Part shown: positions 1 to 5,612 of the stretch, one piece after another
Layout of the letters: every line of letters starts with the position of its first letter
Numbering within the stretch: position 1 is the stretch's first letter
Assembly: GCA_947177885.1 (NCBI GenBank)
Contig: CAMWWF010000179.1
Span: 1-6,320 of the forward strand
DNA length: 6,320 nucleotides
Source: an uncultured Lachnospiraceae bacterium
GTDB taxonomy: Bacteria > Bacillota_A > Clostridia > Lachnospirales > Lachnospiraceae
Direction of reading: 5' to 3'
Made by a program: the position numbers and the translations under genes
Notes under the pieces: generated by a model
Databases searched by the model: none
The model's input: the letters and a program-made list of their open reading frames with translations, nothing else
Told to the model about the DNA's origin: nothing

Positions 1-138
1 GTGATCCGCTGCCACAACCCCAGGTGCATCACCTCCATCGAACAGGAACTTCCCCATATCTTCTATCTCGCAGATGCGGACAAGGAGACATACCGCTGTA
101 AATACTGCGAGGAGAAATATACGGAAAGCGATAAATAG
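1..138 (+). CDS. pyrI: Aspartate carbamoyltransferase regulatory subunit, C-terminal fragment
   Basis: Partial gene: only the last 45 codons and a TAG stop lie in the window, and the 5' part is beyond base 1. The fragment carries four cysteines at fragment residues 4, 9, 33 and 36 (C-x4-C, then 23 residues, then C-x2-C). This is exactly the spacing of the zinc-binding domain of E. coli PyrI (Cys109, 114, 138, 141). In the family this structural zinc domain contacts the catalytic PyrB chains. The regulatory subunit confers CTP/ATP allosteric control on the first committed step of pyrimidine synthesis, carbamoyl phosphate plus aspartate to carbamoyl aspartate, in the cytoplasm. pyrB would be expected just upstream, outside the window. 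It is the only plus-strand gene here and converges on the PIN-like gene. No in-window sign of damage. Confidence 0.93.
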   Translation: MIRCHNPRCITSIEQELPHIFYLADADKETYRCKYCEEKYTESDK

Positions 139-153
139 CAATAGGCATAACCG

Positions 154-180
154 CCCGGGAATCGTCGGGAAATCATTTTG
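154..180 (+). terminator. Weak hairpin after pyrI
   Basis: CCCG at 154-157 can pair with CGGG at 166-169 across an 8-base loop, followed by a loosely T-containing stretch (AAATCATTTTG, 170-180). It begins 15 bases after the pyrI stop, where a terminator would be expected. The stem is only 4 bp and the T-run is poor, so this is a weak candidate; the longer inverted repeat at 210-263 may do the work instead. Confidence 0.25.
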
Positions 181-209
181 AAACATTGCACAGGATTTTC
201 CTTTAGAGC

Positions 210-263
210 GTGTCACACAGGATCAGAAGCATGACGGACCATGCAACCGATCCTGTGTGATGC
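210..263. repeat. Long intergenic inverted repeat (nested hairpin)
   Basis: TCACACAGGATC at 213-224 is a perfect 12-base inverted match to GATCCTGTGTGA at 249-260. The stem can be extended to 210/263 through two G-T pairs and one G-C pair. Inside it a second perfect stem, GCATG (229-233) with CATGC (240-244), caps a 6-base loop. No T-run follows on either strand, so it does not look like a standard intrinsic terminator. It lies between the convergent pyrI and PIN-like genes. It could be a Rho-type or bidirectional 3' end structure, or a relic of a small repetitive element. Part of the left arm, CACAGGAT, also occurs at 189-196. Confidence 0.65.
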
Positions 264-270
264 CATGGAA

Positions 271-305
271 GAAAAAGACCGGCCGTACCAAAGGCTGCAG
301 CCGGC
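271..305 (-). terminator. Candidate terminator of the PIN-like gene
   Basis: Reading the minus strand, CCGGC (304-300) can pair with GCCGG (283-279), followed at once by TCTTTTTCTT (278-269). It starts a few bases past the TAA stop at 310-308. The stem is short (5 bp) with a 16-base loop. An alternative overlapping pairing, CTGCAGCC (295-302) with GGCTGCAG (327-334), straddles the stop codon and would compete with it. The T-rich tail supports termination; the stem geometry is only fair. Confidence 0.4.
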
Positions 306-307
306 AG

Positions 308-1021
308 TTAGGAACCGCCGCCGGTTGGCTGCAGGGGAAACGAGACGATACCGGACGGCATTGACTTCCGCAGTTCATCACTGGCTTTAATCCTGTTATA
401 AATTTCCAGCCCTTCCTTTCTGCCAAATAAATGCAGACTGCTCAGGTAGATCACCTTTGCATTCTTTTCCTGTCCCTCTATCATATCCTGAATCTCTTCT
501 ATCCTGCTCTCATATTCTGTTCCCGTAAACAGATCCCGCAGAGTCTGCTTCACCCGCATCCTTTCCGCATAAGCCGTGTAATATCCGCCGATGGTCACTT
601 TTTCACGCAGGTGCCTCAAAGTTTTGGTGCGCTCATTGTTTTCGTTTCCGCTCACAATGCCATCCTCAATACAGGAGGATATCAGTATCCTCCTCTTTCG
701 GAGCGCTCTCTTCTCCCAATAATCCCGGACAGCCTGAAACCCGCCGTCATTGCTGACCACTACCGCAATGCCGCTGTATCCGCCGCCCATCAGCTCGCCA
801 AGCCTTGATGTGATATAAAAGTCCAACGCGTTCTTTCCTGTCTTACAGAGCTTACAGATATCAAAGGCACACCCGGAGGCGGTGATATTTTCCAGCATTC
901 TCTGCTCCATGTGTCTCTTCGCTTCACTGTAAAATACAATAACCTGATCCTGTGCATCCAGAAAATCGCACCCCCTCATCCCCGCATTTCCCACATTTTC
1001 ATAATCAACCAGAAACAGCAT
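308..1021 (-). CDS. PIN/NYN-like domain protein, putative ribonuclease
   Basis: Predicted soluble protein of 237 residues from the ATG at 1021. The N-terminus, MLFLVDYENVG, is the first strand and acidic loop of a PIN/NYN fold. Numbering from this start, Asp6 and Asn9 lie in that loop, Glu33 in FYSEA, Lys63 and Asp67 in the KTGKNALDF motif, and Asp92 in VVVSNDGGF. These are the expected acidic metal-binding positions of PIN-like nucleases and look intact. The C-terminal ~90 residues are charged and probably helical, with no domain I can name. Start choice: an in-frame ATG at 1090 would add 23 residues. However, the promoter at 1096-1124 puts transcription start at about 1089, and GGTGGG (1036-1031) lies 9 bases before the 1021 ATG. 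Likely monocistronic. The specific RNA target is unknown; nuclease activity is inferred from fold motifs only. Confidence 0.8.
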   Translation of the reverse strand: MLFLVDYENVGNAGMRGCDFLDAQDQVIVFYSEAKRHMEQRMLENITASGCAFDICKLCKTGKNALDFYITSRLGELMGGGYSGIAVVVSNDGGFQAVRDYWEKRALRKRRILISSCIEDGIVSGNENNERTKTLRHLREKVTIGGYYTAYAERMRVKQTLRDLFTGTEYESRIEEIQDMIEGQEKNAKVIYLSSLHLFGRKEGLEIYNRIKASDELRKSMPSGIVSFPLQPTGGGS

Positions 1022-1030
1022 GTCTGTTTT

Positions 1031-1040
1031 CCCACCCTTC
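1031..1040 (-). promoter_or_regulatory. Ribosome binding site that decides the PIN-like gene start
   Basis: On the minus strand GAAGGGTGGG lies here, with 9 bases between GGTGGG and the ATG at 1021-1019. The alternative ATG at 1090 has only AGGGG about 16 bases upstream, too far for a normal Shine-Dalgarno pairing, and that AGGGG falls inside the promoter spacer. This supports 1021 as the true start. Confidence 0.55.
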
Positions 1041-1095
1041 TCATAAAAACGGCCTATATGTTCCGCCTCAAAGCAACAGATGATCTTCATATTCT

Positions 1096-1124
1096 ATTTT
1101 ACGATACCCCTTATCTTCTGTCAT
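1096..1124 (-). promoter_or_regulatory. SigA-type promoter of the PIN-like gene
   Basis: Minus strand: ATGACA (1124-1119, 5 of 6 to TTGACA), a 17-base spacer (1118-1102), and TAAAAT (1101-1096, 5 of 6 to TATAAT). The predicted transcription start is near 1089, giving a leader of roughly 68 bases to the ATG at 1021. It is the best -35/-10 pair I found in the window. Confidence 0.6.
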
Positions 1125-1334
1125 TGAAGTCATAGTTCAAAATCAGCCGCAAAAACCGTATCCCGGATGATCACTTCCCGAAAAACAGTTTCTTCACCGC
1201 AAGGGTGTTCAGGATCCTGCCGCTGCCCCACTTCCACAATCTGTCCTGCCCATCCATCTTGCGCACGCATGGCAGTTGTGTCACAGCACTTCTGACCTTT
1301 CGGACTGGCGTTACTCCTCAAAAGGACTCTTCCC
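1125..1334. other. Intergenic stretch with no convincing gene
   Basis: This stretch lies between the strong terminator of the YqeY-type gene and the promoter of the PIN-like gene. A minus-strand open frame (1336 to 1130, 68 codons) runs through it, but its ATG sits inside the outer arm of the terminator hairpin. There is no Shine-Dalgarno sequence before it, and the translation matches no family I recognise. It may be non-coding, or the remnant of a lost gene. No RNA gene or repeat is evident. Confidence 0.5.
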
Positions 1335-1394
1335 ATTCGCGCAAAAAGAGCGTCTCAGATGTGCAGACTGCACATTTGAGACGCTCCGGCGAAT
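1335..1394 (-). terminator. Strong intrinsic terminator of the YqeY-type gene
   Basis: An 18-base stem pairs 1348-1365 with 1369-1386 (GAGCGTCTCAGATGTGCA against its complement, one G-T pair) around a 3-base loop, GAC. On the minus strand it is followed directly by TTTTT (1347-1343), and it begins 28 bases after the stop codon of the gene ending at 1414. An additional perfect 6-base outer pairing, ATTCGC (1335-1340) with GCGAAT (1389-1394), flanks it. The run of A before the stem on the plus strand is not matched by a T-run after it, so efficient termination is expected for minus-strand transcripts only. Confidence 0.92.
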
Positions 1395-1413
1395 CACTGT
1401 GATATAGAGCGGA

Positions 1414-1851
1414 TCATCTGCAAAGTTCGGCAACCGTCTCATTGATGACCTTGCCGTCGGCCTTGCCCTTCAGGACAGCCATCACCGCTTTCATGATCTG
1501 TCCTTTGTTCTTCGTCTCCAGAAGCTCCGCGAAGTTACTTTCAATATACGCCTTTACTTCCTCCGCCGACATCATTTTCGGCGCATATTCCGCGATGACG
1601 TCATACCTTTTCCGGTATTCCTCCTTCAGGTCCGTGCGCTCCGCGGGACAGGTGTCCAGCTGCTCCTTCGCTGTCTTTAACTCCTTGATGATCACCCTGT
1701 CCACCAGTTCTGAGGGCACATCCTCCCTGCATCCCTCATCGATAGCCGCTTTCTTCACTGCGGATACCAATGACGAAATAGCGTCCTTTCTCTCCTTGTC
1801 CCTTGCCTTCATAGCGGCAACCATGTCACCTCTGAGCTGTTCCAATTCCAT
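1414..1851 (-). CDS. GatB/YqeY domain-containing protein
   Basis: A 145-residue cytoplasmic protein of the usual YqeY length (about 150). Recognisable family features are the N-terminal helix with KARDKERKDAISSLVSAVK, a Lys/Glu-rich middle helix, the YDVIAEYAPKMMSAEEV turn, and the C-terminal helical segment NKGQIMKAVMAVLKGKADGKVIN. In this family the domain resembles the tail of GatB, the tRNA-dependent amidotransferase subunit that helps bind tRNA. Free-standing YqeY proteins are widespread in Firmicutes, but their role is not settled; a tRNA or RNA role is inference. Start at 1851: GGCAGG (1866-1861) sits 9 bases upstream. The gene has its own TATAAT promoter and a strong terminator, so it is probably monocistronic. 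No damage seen. Confidence 0.9.
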   Translation of the reverse strand: MELEQLRGDMVAAMKARDKERKDAISSLVSAVKKAAIDEGCREDVPSELVDRVIIKELKTAKEQLDTCPAERTDLKEEYRKRYDVIAEYAPKMMSAEEVKAYIESNFAELLETKNKGQIMKAVMAVLKGKADGKVINETVAELCR

Positions 1852-1890
1852 TGTCTCTAACCTGCCTTTCTGATCGTTGTTGTTTTATAG

Positions 1891-1919
1891 ATTATAACCA
1901 CTTTTTTAACTCAGTGCAA
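1891..1919 (-). promoter_or_regulatory. Promoter of the YqeY-type gene
   Basis: Minus strand: TTGCAC (1919-1914, 3 of 6 to TTGACA), a 17-base spacer containing an A-run, and a perfect TATAAT (1896-1891). Transcription would start near 1884, about 33 bases before the ATG. The -35 hexamer overlaps the last codons of the EAL gene, and no terminator separates the two genes, so read-through from the EAL gene is also possible. Confidence 0.55.
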
Positions 1920-3846
1920 CTCTTTCACTTATATGAAACGTATTTGCAGCCTCCCCCACAAACCGCAGAAATTCCTCTCCCGCCAGCGGCCTGGAAAAAT
2001 AATATCCCTGGATATACTCAATTCCCAGCTCCACGATAGCTTCCATCTGCTCCGCCGTCTCCACACCTTCCGATACGATCTCCAGCTCCATATCATGGAT
2101 CATGCGCATGGAGGCTTCCATGACGAATCTGGCCTTCCGGTTGGCAAAATACGCCTGACTCATATCCCGGTCAAACTTCACAATGGAGACCGGCATGTCA
2201 ATGATATAATTCAGGTTGCTGGCACCGCTTCCGAAATCGTCCAACGAAAACTTCACGCCATGATCGATCAGTATCTGCATGTTCTTCAACAGATTTTTCC
2301 TGGTATGTATGGATGTTGATTCGGTGATCTCCAGATTGATGCAGGCGGGATCCAACCGGTATTTTTCCATGATCCTGATATAAGTCTCAGCCAGCTTTAT
2401 CTCCTCACACTGCCTCACGGAAAGATTTACCTCCACATACCGGATTCCGTACCTTTCCCTCAGTTGATTTTCTCTGATAAAGGCACAGACCTTATCAAAC
2501 ACAATCTCGCCGATCAGAGAGATAAGCCCGCTCTTCTCCGCCACAGGAATGAATCTGCCCGGCGGCACGATACCGCCGTCTTTATCACGGATCCGCACCA
2601 GCGCTTCCGCAGATACAAATTTTCTTTCCTTTGTGGAATAGATGGGCTGATAGAACACCTCGATCCGGTCCTCTTCGATAGCCGACTGAATCAGCCCTAC
2701 CGTCTCTTCCCGCTCCTTGTAATGCCTGATCTTCTCTTCATCCAGAATAATGCTGTTCTCCTCCGGATTCTCCCGCTTTCCGATCCTAAAATGGCGCAGC
2801 ATCAGGAACAGCTCACCCACATTCCGAAGCAGCAGAGAATCCGGCAGCAGGACATAATAAGGCAATACCTTCGCTTCACTGTCACTGCCCCTTTCCGCCT
2901 GATGGCTTTCTATGTGATCCCTTATCTCCCCGAACACTTCCTGCATGCGCGCCGCATCATTCACAAGGAACACCAGCTCACGCTCCAGCGTCTTAAAGAC
3001 TTTTACATCCTTCATTTTATCCGCGTAACGTGCGATGCTGCGGAGCGTCATATCCGTGTATGCGGAATGATTCCCCTTTTCGGCGGATGTGGCATCGTTC
3101 AATGCCAGCAGCATTGCGGAAAACATCTTATGCTTTTCGTAGTGGAGCTTCGTGTACTCTCCCAGCGCGTGCGCATTATACGCCCCCGTCTCCCGGTCAA
3201 GGTTCGCCTCCGGATTTTCCAGCTCGAAAAACAGGATGACCATACCCAGCACTGATGCAAATCCTACCAGCAGCAGCCTGGCATTGAGAAACTGCGTCAC
3301 CGCCGCAACGATCCAGATACACATCCAGATCACAATCGCTCTTCTTCTCTTGGGATTTATCTCCTTTCCCTTCACTCCCACCTTGTACAGTGTCGTAAAT
3401 ACGAAGAGAAGAGCAAAAATATACGTTGCCGTACAGCTTGGTCCATACGTATAGACAATATCCCCGTCCAGATAATAGCGGATCGGCAGACTGTAGATGA
3501 GAACCGTTCCGGTCAACACGATCACCGTATAAACCCTGTTCTTCTTCCTGCGCTCCGCCCGCGTTACAATAAAATCGGTACTGGAATAGCTCAGTCCGAA
3601 ATACCCTACCCAGATCAGGGACACTATGTATGTCTTGCAGATAAACGCCAGCAGAAATCCCGATATCATCTCCCGGTTGCAGATTGCCGCCACAGATGTG
3701 ATATCCATAATGACACAAAAGGTTGTGACTCCCATAGTCGTCAAAAACAGCTTCTCCGACTCCAGCCCCAACGTTTTCTGTCTCAGGGAAAAATACCAGA
3801 TCAGCAGCAGGATCACGATGCCACAGCATTGTACTTGTATATTCAT
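1906..3846 (-). CDS. Membrane-bound cyclic-di-GMP phosphodiesterase (7TM, degenerate GGDEF, EAL)
   Basis: A 646-residue protein. The first ~210 residues contain about seven hydrophobic spans (around 5-20, 33-56, 60-85, 104-125, 139-158, 168-186, 190-208), a probable membrane sensor. A GGDEF-like domain follows: LDRETGAYN (216-224) matches its usual opening, but the signature site reads LEREL at 287-291, so cyclase activity should be lost. The EAL domain (about 388-630) looks complete: EAL at 414-416, Asn474 in VNLS, Glu506 in LEITE, Asp536-Asp537 in LDDFGSG, Lys557 in IVKFD, Glu593 in SEGVET and Gln613 in IQGYYFSRP. These are the known metal, substrate and catalytic positions, so hydrolysis of c-di-GMP to pGpG at the inner membrane face is predicted. 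Start at 3846 has AGGAACGGAG (3859-3850) just upstream. The gene lies downstream of the ligase-like gene in the same direction. Its sensor ligand is unknown. Confidence 0.92.
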   Translation of the reverse strand: MNIQVQCCGIVILLLIWYFSLRQKTLGLESEKLFLTTMGVTTFCVIMDITSVAAICNREMISGFLLAFICKTYIVSLIWVGYFGLSYSSTDFIVTRAERRKKNRVYTVIVLTGTVLIYSLPIRYYLDGDIVYTYGPSCTATYIFALLFVFTTLYKVGVKGKEINPKRRRAIVIWMCIWIVAAVTQFLNARLLLVGFASVLGMVILFFELENPEANLDRETGAYNAHALGEYTKLHYEKHKMFSAMLLALNDATSAEKGNHSAYTDMTLRSIARYADKMKDVKVFKTLERELVFLVNDAARMQEVFGEIRDHIESHQAERGSDSEAKVLPYYVLLPDSLLLRNVGELFLMLRHFRIGKRENPEENSIILDEEKIRHYKEREETVGLIQSAIEEDRIEVFYQPIYSTKERKFVSAEALVRIRDKDGGIVPPGRFIPVAEKSGLISLIGEIVFDKVCAFIRENQLRERYGIRYVEVNLSVRQCEEIKLAETYIRIMEKYRLDPACINLEITESTSIHTRKNLLKNMQILIDHGVKFSLDDFGSGASNLNYIIDMPVSIVKFDRDMSQAYFANRKARFVMEASMRMIHDMELEIVSEGVETAEQMEAIVELGIEYIQGYYFSRPLAGEEFLRFVGEAANTFHISERVALS

Positions 3847-3849
3847 ATT

Positions 3850-3859
3850 CTCCGTTCCT
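3850..3859 (-). promoter_or_regulatory. Ribosome binding site of the EAL gene
   Basis: AGGAACGGAG on the minus strand ends 3 bases before the ATG at 3846. The upstream AGG gives about 10 bases of spacing and the GGAG only 3, so the AGGA part is the likelier anti-SD contact. No better in-frame start lies nearby. Confidence 0.5.
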
Positions 3860-3886
3860 TTACCTGTATTTATAACGGTTTTTTCC

Positions 3887-3952
3887 TATATCGGATTTAT
3901 TATACTATATTTTTCCCTTTTTTGCTCCTTATTTTTTATTCTCTCCGATATA
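3887..3952. repeat. Inverted repeat flanking the ligase/EAL junction
   Basis: TATATCGGA (3887-3895) is the perfect 9-base inverse of TCCGATATA (3944-3952). One arm is in the last codons of the ligase-like gene and the other is at the predicted transcription start of the EAL gene. The 48 bases between are strongly A-rich on the minus strand. No T-run follows, so it is not a typical terminator; it could be an operator pair, an mRNA stem in a ligase-EAL transcript, or chance. Confidence 0.4.
3899..3927 (-). promoter_or_regulatory. Possible promoter of the EAL gene
   Basis: A perfect TATAAT (minus strand, 3904-3899) lies in an AT-rich 82-base gap between the ligase-like gene and the EAL gene. 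At 17-base spacing the -35 is GAGCAA (3927-3922), a poor match, but A-runs upstream could act as an UP element. The predicted start near 3892 leaves a leader of about 46 bases. Confidence 0.4.
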
Positions 3953-5491
3953 ATGCGCTTTTTCTCTGATCATCGCCTCCGAGATGCCCAGAACTGCAAA
4001 CATCAGCGGAGTGGAAACCGTCTGTTGAAAACTGACGATTCCGTAAGCACAATATCCAAAAACGGCCAGAAGTCCCAAAAGCACAAAGGAATTTCCGCCT
4101 TCACGCTTCCACAGACGGGCAAAGGCCGTTACAAAGATCCCCGCATAGGAGACCAATCCCAGAATCCCCTGATTTATCAGCATATTCAACCACTCATTAT
4201 GGGCATTCGCGAAAAGGGCCGTCTCCCAATGGCCGGTGGGATGGACGATATCATTTACGGGATATTTGGCGTAAACGGCATTGCCGAAACAGTCCGGCCC
4301 CACCCCGATCCACTTATCCCAAAAGCTCCCCTGCCTGAAGGTTCCCAGACTCATACGCCACAGCGCGCCCCTGTCATTTCCCCAGGAATCTGTAATACGG
4401 AGCAGACTCTTTTCTCCCAACATGACCCAGACGCTTTCCCACACCTGACACGCCAGAAAAACAGCTGCCCCAGCCACAAAGATCACCCCTGCGGCACACA
4501 GGACCGCCTTTTTTATCTTTCTGTTCCTCAGCCTGTCCCTGTACCCCTTCTTCTCCCGAACCCACACTGTCATGAACAGCATCACAAGAAAGATCAGAAC
4601 AGGCATCCACCCCTCCCAAAAAAGGAAACCGCTCAATGTACCATCCTCCGCCAGGATCATCCCTCTGAACCTGACGCAGTATTTTCCCAAAAGAGCCGCC
4701 GCAGGACAGCAGATCAGCAACTCCAAAAAGCCCAGAAATCTCCTTCTGTCATCCAGTGACCGGAAAAGAACTACTGCCATCTCCGCAAGAACGATCAGAT
4801 ATCCCCCCTCACTCCCCTGCGTCAGGATCGTCCAGAAGAAAAGAAAACTCCCTGCCAGTCCCGCAGCCCGACGGACTCTGCCGCCTGCACAGGCAAAGCA
4901 GATACAGACTGCCGATGCCACACTGACATAGCCGCAGTACCAGTTCTGATTCCCGATGGTAGACAGGAGATGCTCTCTGTCCCATCCTTCCAACCCCTCA
5001 AACAGGAAAAAGGGATCAAATCCATAGCGATTCAGGATACCAACCGCCATCACCACTACGGCACCGGCATAAAATGCCCACAGGATACCTTCAAAACTGT
5101 CGCACCACCCGGATACCGCAAAGTAGATCCACACAAACATCAGCTGGGACCCAAGCCCCATATACCAGCCGGGGGCACCCCACCATGCCGTGTATCTGTC
5201 CGCCGCAAAACACCACGACAGGACGGCGCTTCCACCATAGGACAATACCATGATATCCGTACCGGAAAGCTTCGGGAGCTTTATCCTTTCTCCGCCCTGT
5301 GAAGCCTTCATGACCACCAGCATCACTGTCGTTACGATCACAAAGAACAGCGTCATGTTCCGAAAAAAAAGATACTTGGCATTTCCGATCATAGTATAGC
5401 CGTTTTGTGTGTACAATGGCAAAATCAGTAAGATCAGCACGAGATATACATTTATGGTGGTTCCTAAAGCTTCCCGTCTTCCGGTATTCAT
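3929..5491 (-). CDS. O-antigen ligase/polymerase-like membrane protein (Wzy_C type)
   Basis: A 520-residue polytopic membrane protein with roughly ten to twelve hydrophobic spans. Features typical of the WaaL/Wzy superfamily are visible: a STIGNQNWYCGY segment (177-188); the large extracytoplasmic loop with DRGALWRMSLGTF (373-385, Arg374 and Arg379); GVGPDCFGN (396-404); and NAHNEWL with His431, the position of the conserved ligase histidine. The NQGILGLVSY stretch (440-449) opens the next membrane segment. Family members join or polymerise undecaprenyl-linked glycans outside the membrane. In a Gram-positive host this would mean exopolysaccharide, wall glycan or protein O-glycosylation rather than LPS; which of these cannot be told, as no glycosyltransferases are in view. 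GGGGG (5505-5501) lies 9 bases before the ATG. It sits 121 bases downstream of the LysM gene, and no clear promoter of its own was found, so co-transcription with LysM is likely. Confidence 0.87.
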   Translation of the reverse strand: MNTGRREALGTTINVYLVLILLILPLYTQNGYTMIGNAKYLFFRNMTLFFVIVTTVMLVVMKASQGGERIKLPKLSGTDIMVLSYGGSAVLSWCFAADRYTAWWGAPGWYMGLGSQLMFVWIYFAVSGWCDSFEGILWAFYAGAVVVMAVGILNRYGFDPFFLFEGLEGWDREHLLSTIGNQNWYCGYVSVASAVCICFACAGGRVRRAAGLAGSFLFFWTILTQGSEGGYLIVLAEMAVVLFRSLDDRRRFLGFLELLICCPAAALLGKYCVRFRGMILAEDGTLSGFLFWEGWMPVLIFLVMLFMTVWVREKKGYRDRLRNRKIKKAVLCAAGVIFVAGAAVFLACQVWESVWVMLGEKSLLRITDSWGNDRGALWRMSLGTFRQGSFWDKWIGVGPDCFGNAVYAKYPVNDIVHPTGHWETALFANAHNEWLNMLINQGILGLVSYAGIFVTAFARLWKREGGNSFVLLGLLAVFGYCAYGIVSFQQTVSTPLMFAVLGISEAMIREKAHYIGENKK

Positions 5492-5500
5492 ATTTCATTT

Positions 5501-5525
5501 CCCCCTGTATGGCAGCTTCTGCCAT
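5501..5525 (-). promoter_or_regulatory. Hairpin abutting the ligase ribosome binding site
   Basis: ATGGCAG (5509-5515) and CTGCCAT (5519-5525) form a perfect 7-bp stem with a 3-base loop. On the minus strand it ends three bases before the GGGGG ribosome binding site (5505-5501) of the ligase-like gene. A stem this close could affect ribosome access or mRNA stability. The stem itself is plain from the sequence; a regulatory role is inference. Confidence 0.5.
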
Positions 5526-5535
5526 CATGATCCAC

Positions 5536-5582
5536 AAGACAAGCCGGGCAGACTATGGGAACTATCCCGCAGCCTGCCCGGC
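5536..5582 (-). terminator. Terminator or attenuator after the LysM gene
   Basis: A perfect 9-bp GC-rich stem pairs GCCGGGCAG (5543-5551) with CTGCCCGGC (5574-5582). The 22-base loop contains a second small stem, GGGA (5557-5560) with TCCC (5565-5568). It begins about 30 bases after the LysM stop. The minus-strand tail after the stem, TTGTCTTGT, is only moderately T-rich, so incomplete termination with read-through into the ligase-like gene is plausible. Confidence 0.6.
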
Positions 5583-5612
5583 ATTTAAGTTCTCAGACAG
5601 TGATTCCTGTCC

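Noticed and set aside
210..263. Insertion-sequence end or CRISPR repeat
   Set aside because: There is one inverted repeat only, with no transposase, target duplication or array of spaced repeats in the window.
308..1021. VapBC-type toxin-antitoxin system
   Set aside because: No small antitoxin gene lies upstream or downstream; the neighbouring frame lacks translation signals.
1021..1090. Start of the PIN-like gene at the upstream ATG (1090)
   Set aside because: The predicted transcription start falls on that ATG and no properly spaced ribosome binding site precedes it.
1130..1336. A 68-codon minus-strand frame proposed as a small gene
   Set aside because: The start codon is in the terminator hairpin, no ribosome binding site precedes it and no family is recognised; kept only as an open question.
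2464..3255. A 263-codon plus-strand open frame
   Set aside because: It is fully antisense to the GGDEF/EAL region whose residues fit known domains; composition is His/Arg/Leu-rich without a domain or ribosome binding site.
3197..3829. A 210-codon minus-strand frame overlapping the EAL gene
   Set aside because: It is an out-of-frame shadow of the membrane domain, Gly-rich, and has no recognisable family.
3626..4759. A 377-codon plus-strand open frame across the EAL/ligase junction
   Set aside because: It lies antisense to two well-supported genes, is rich in Pro, His, Gln and Ser as expected for a shadow frame, and matches no family.
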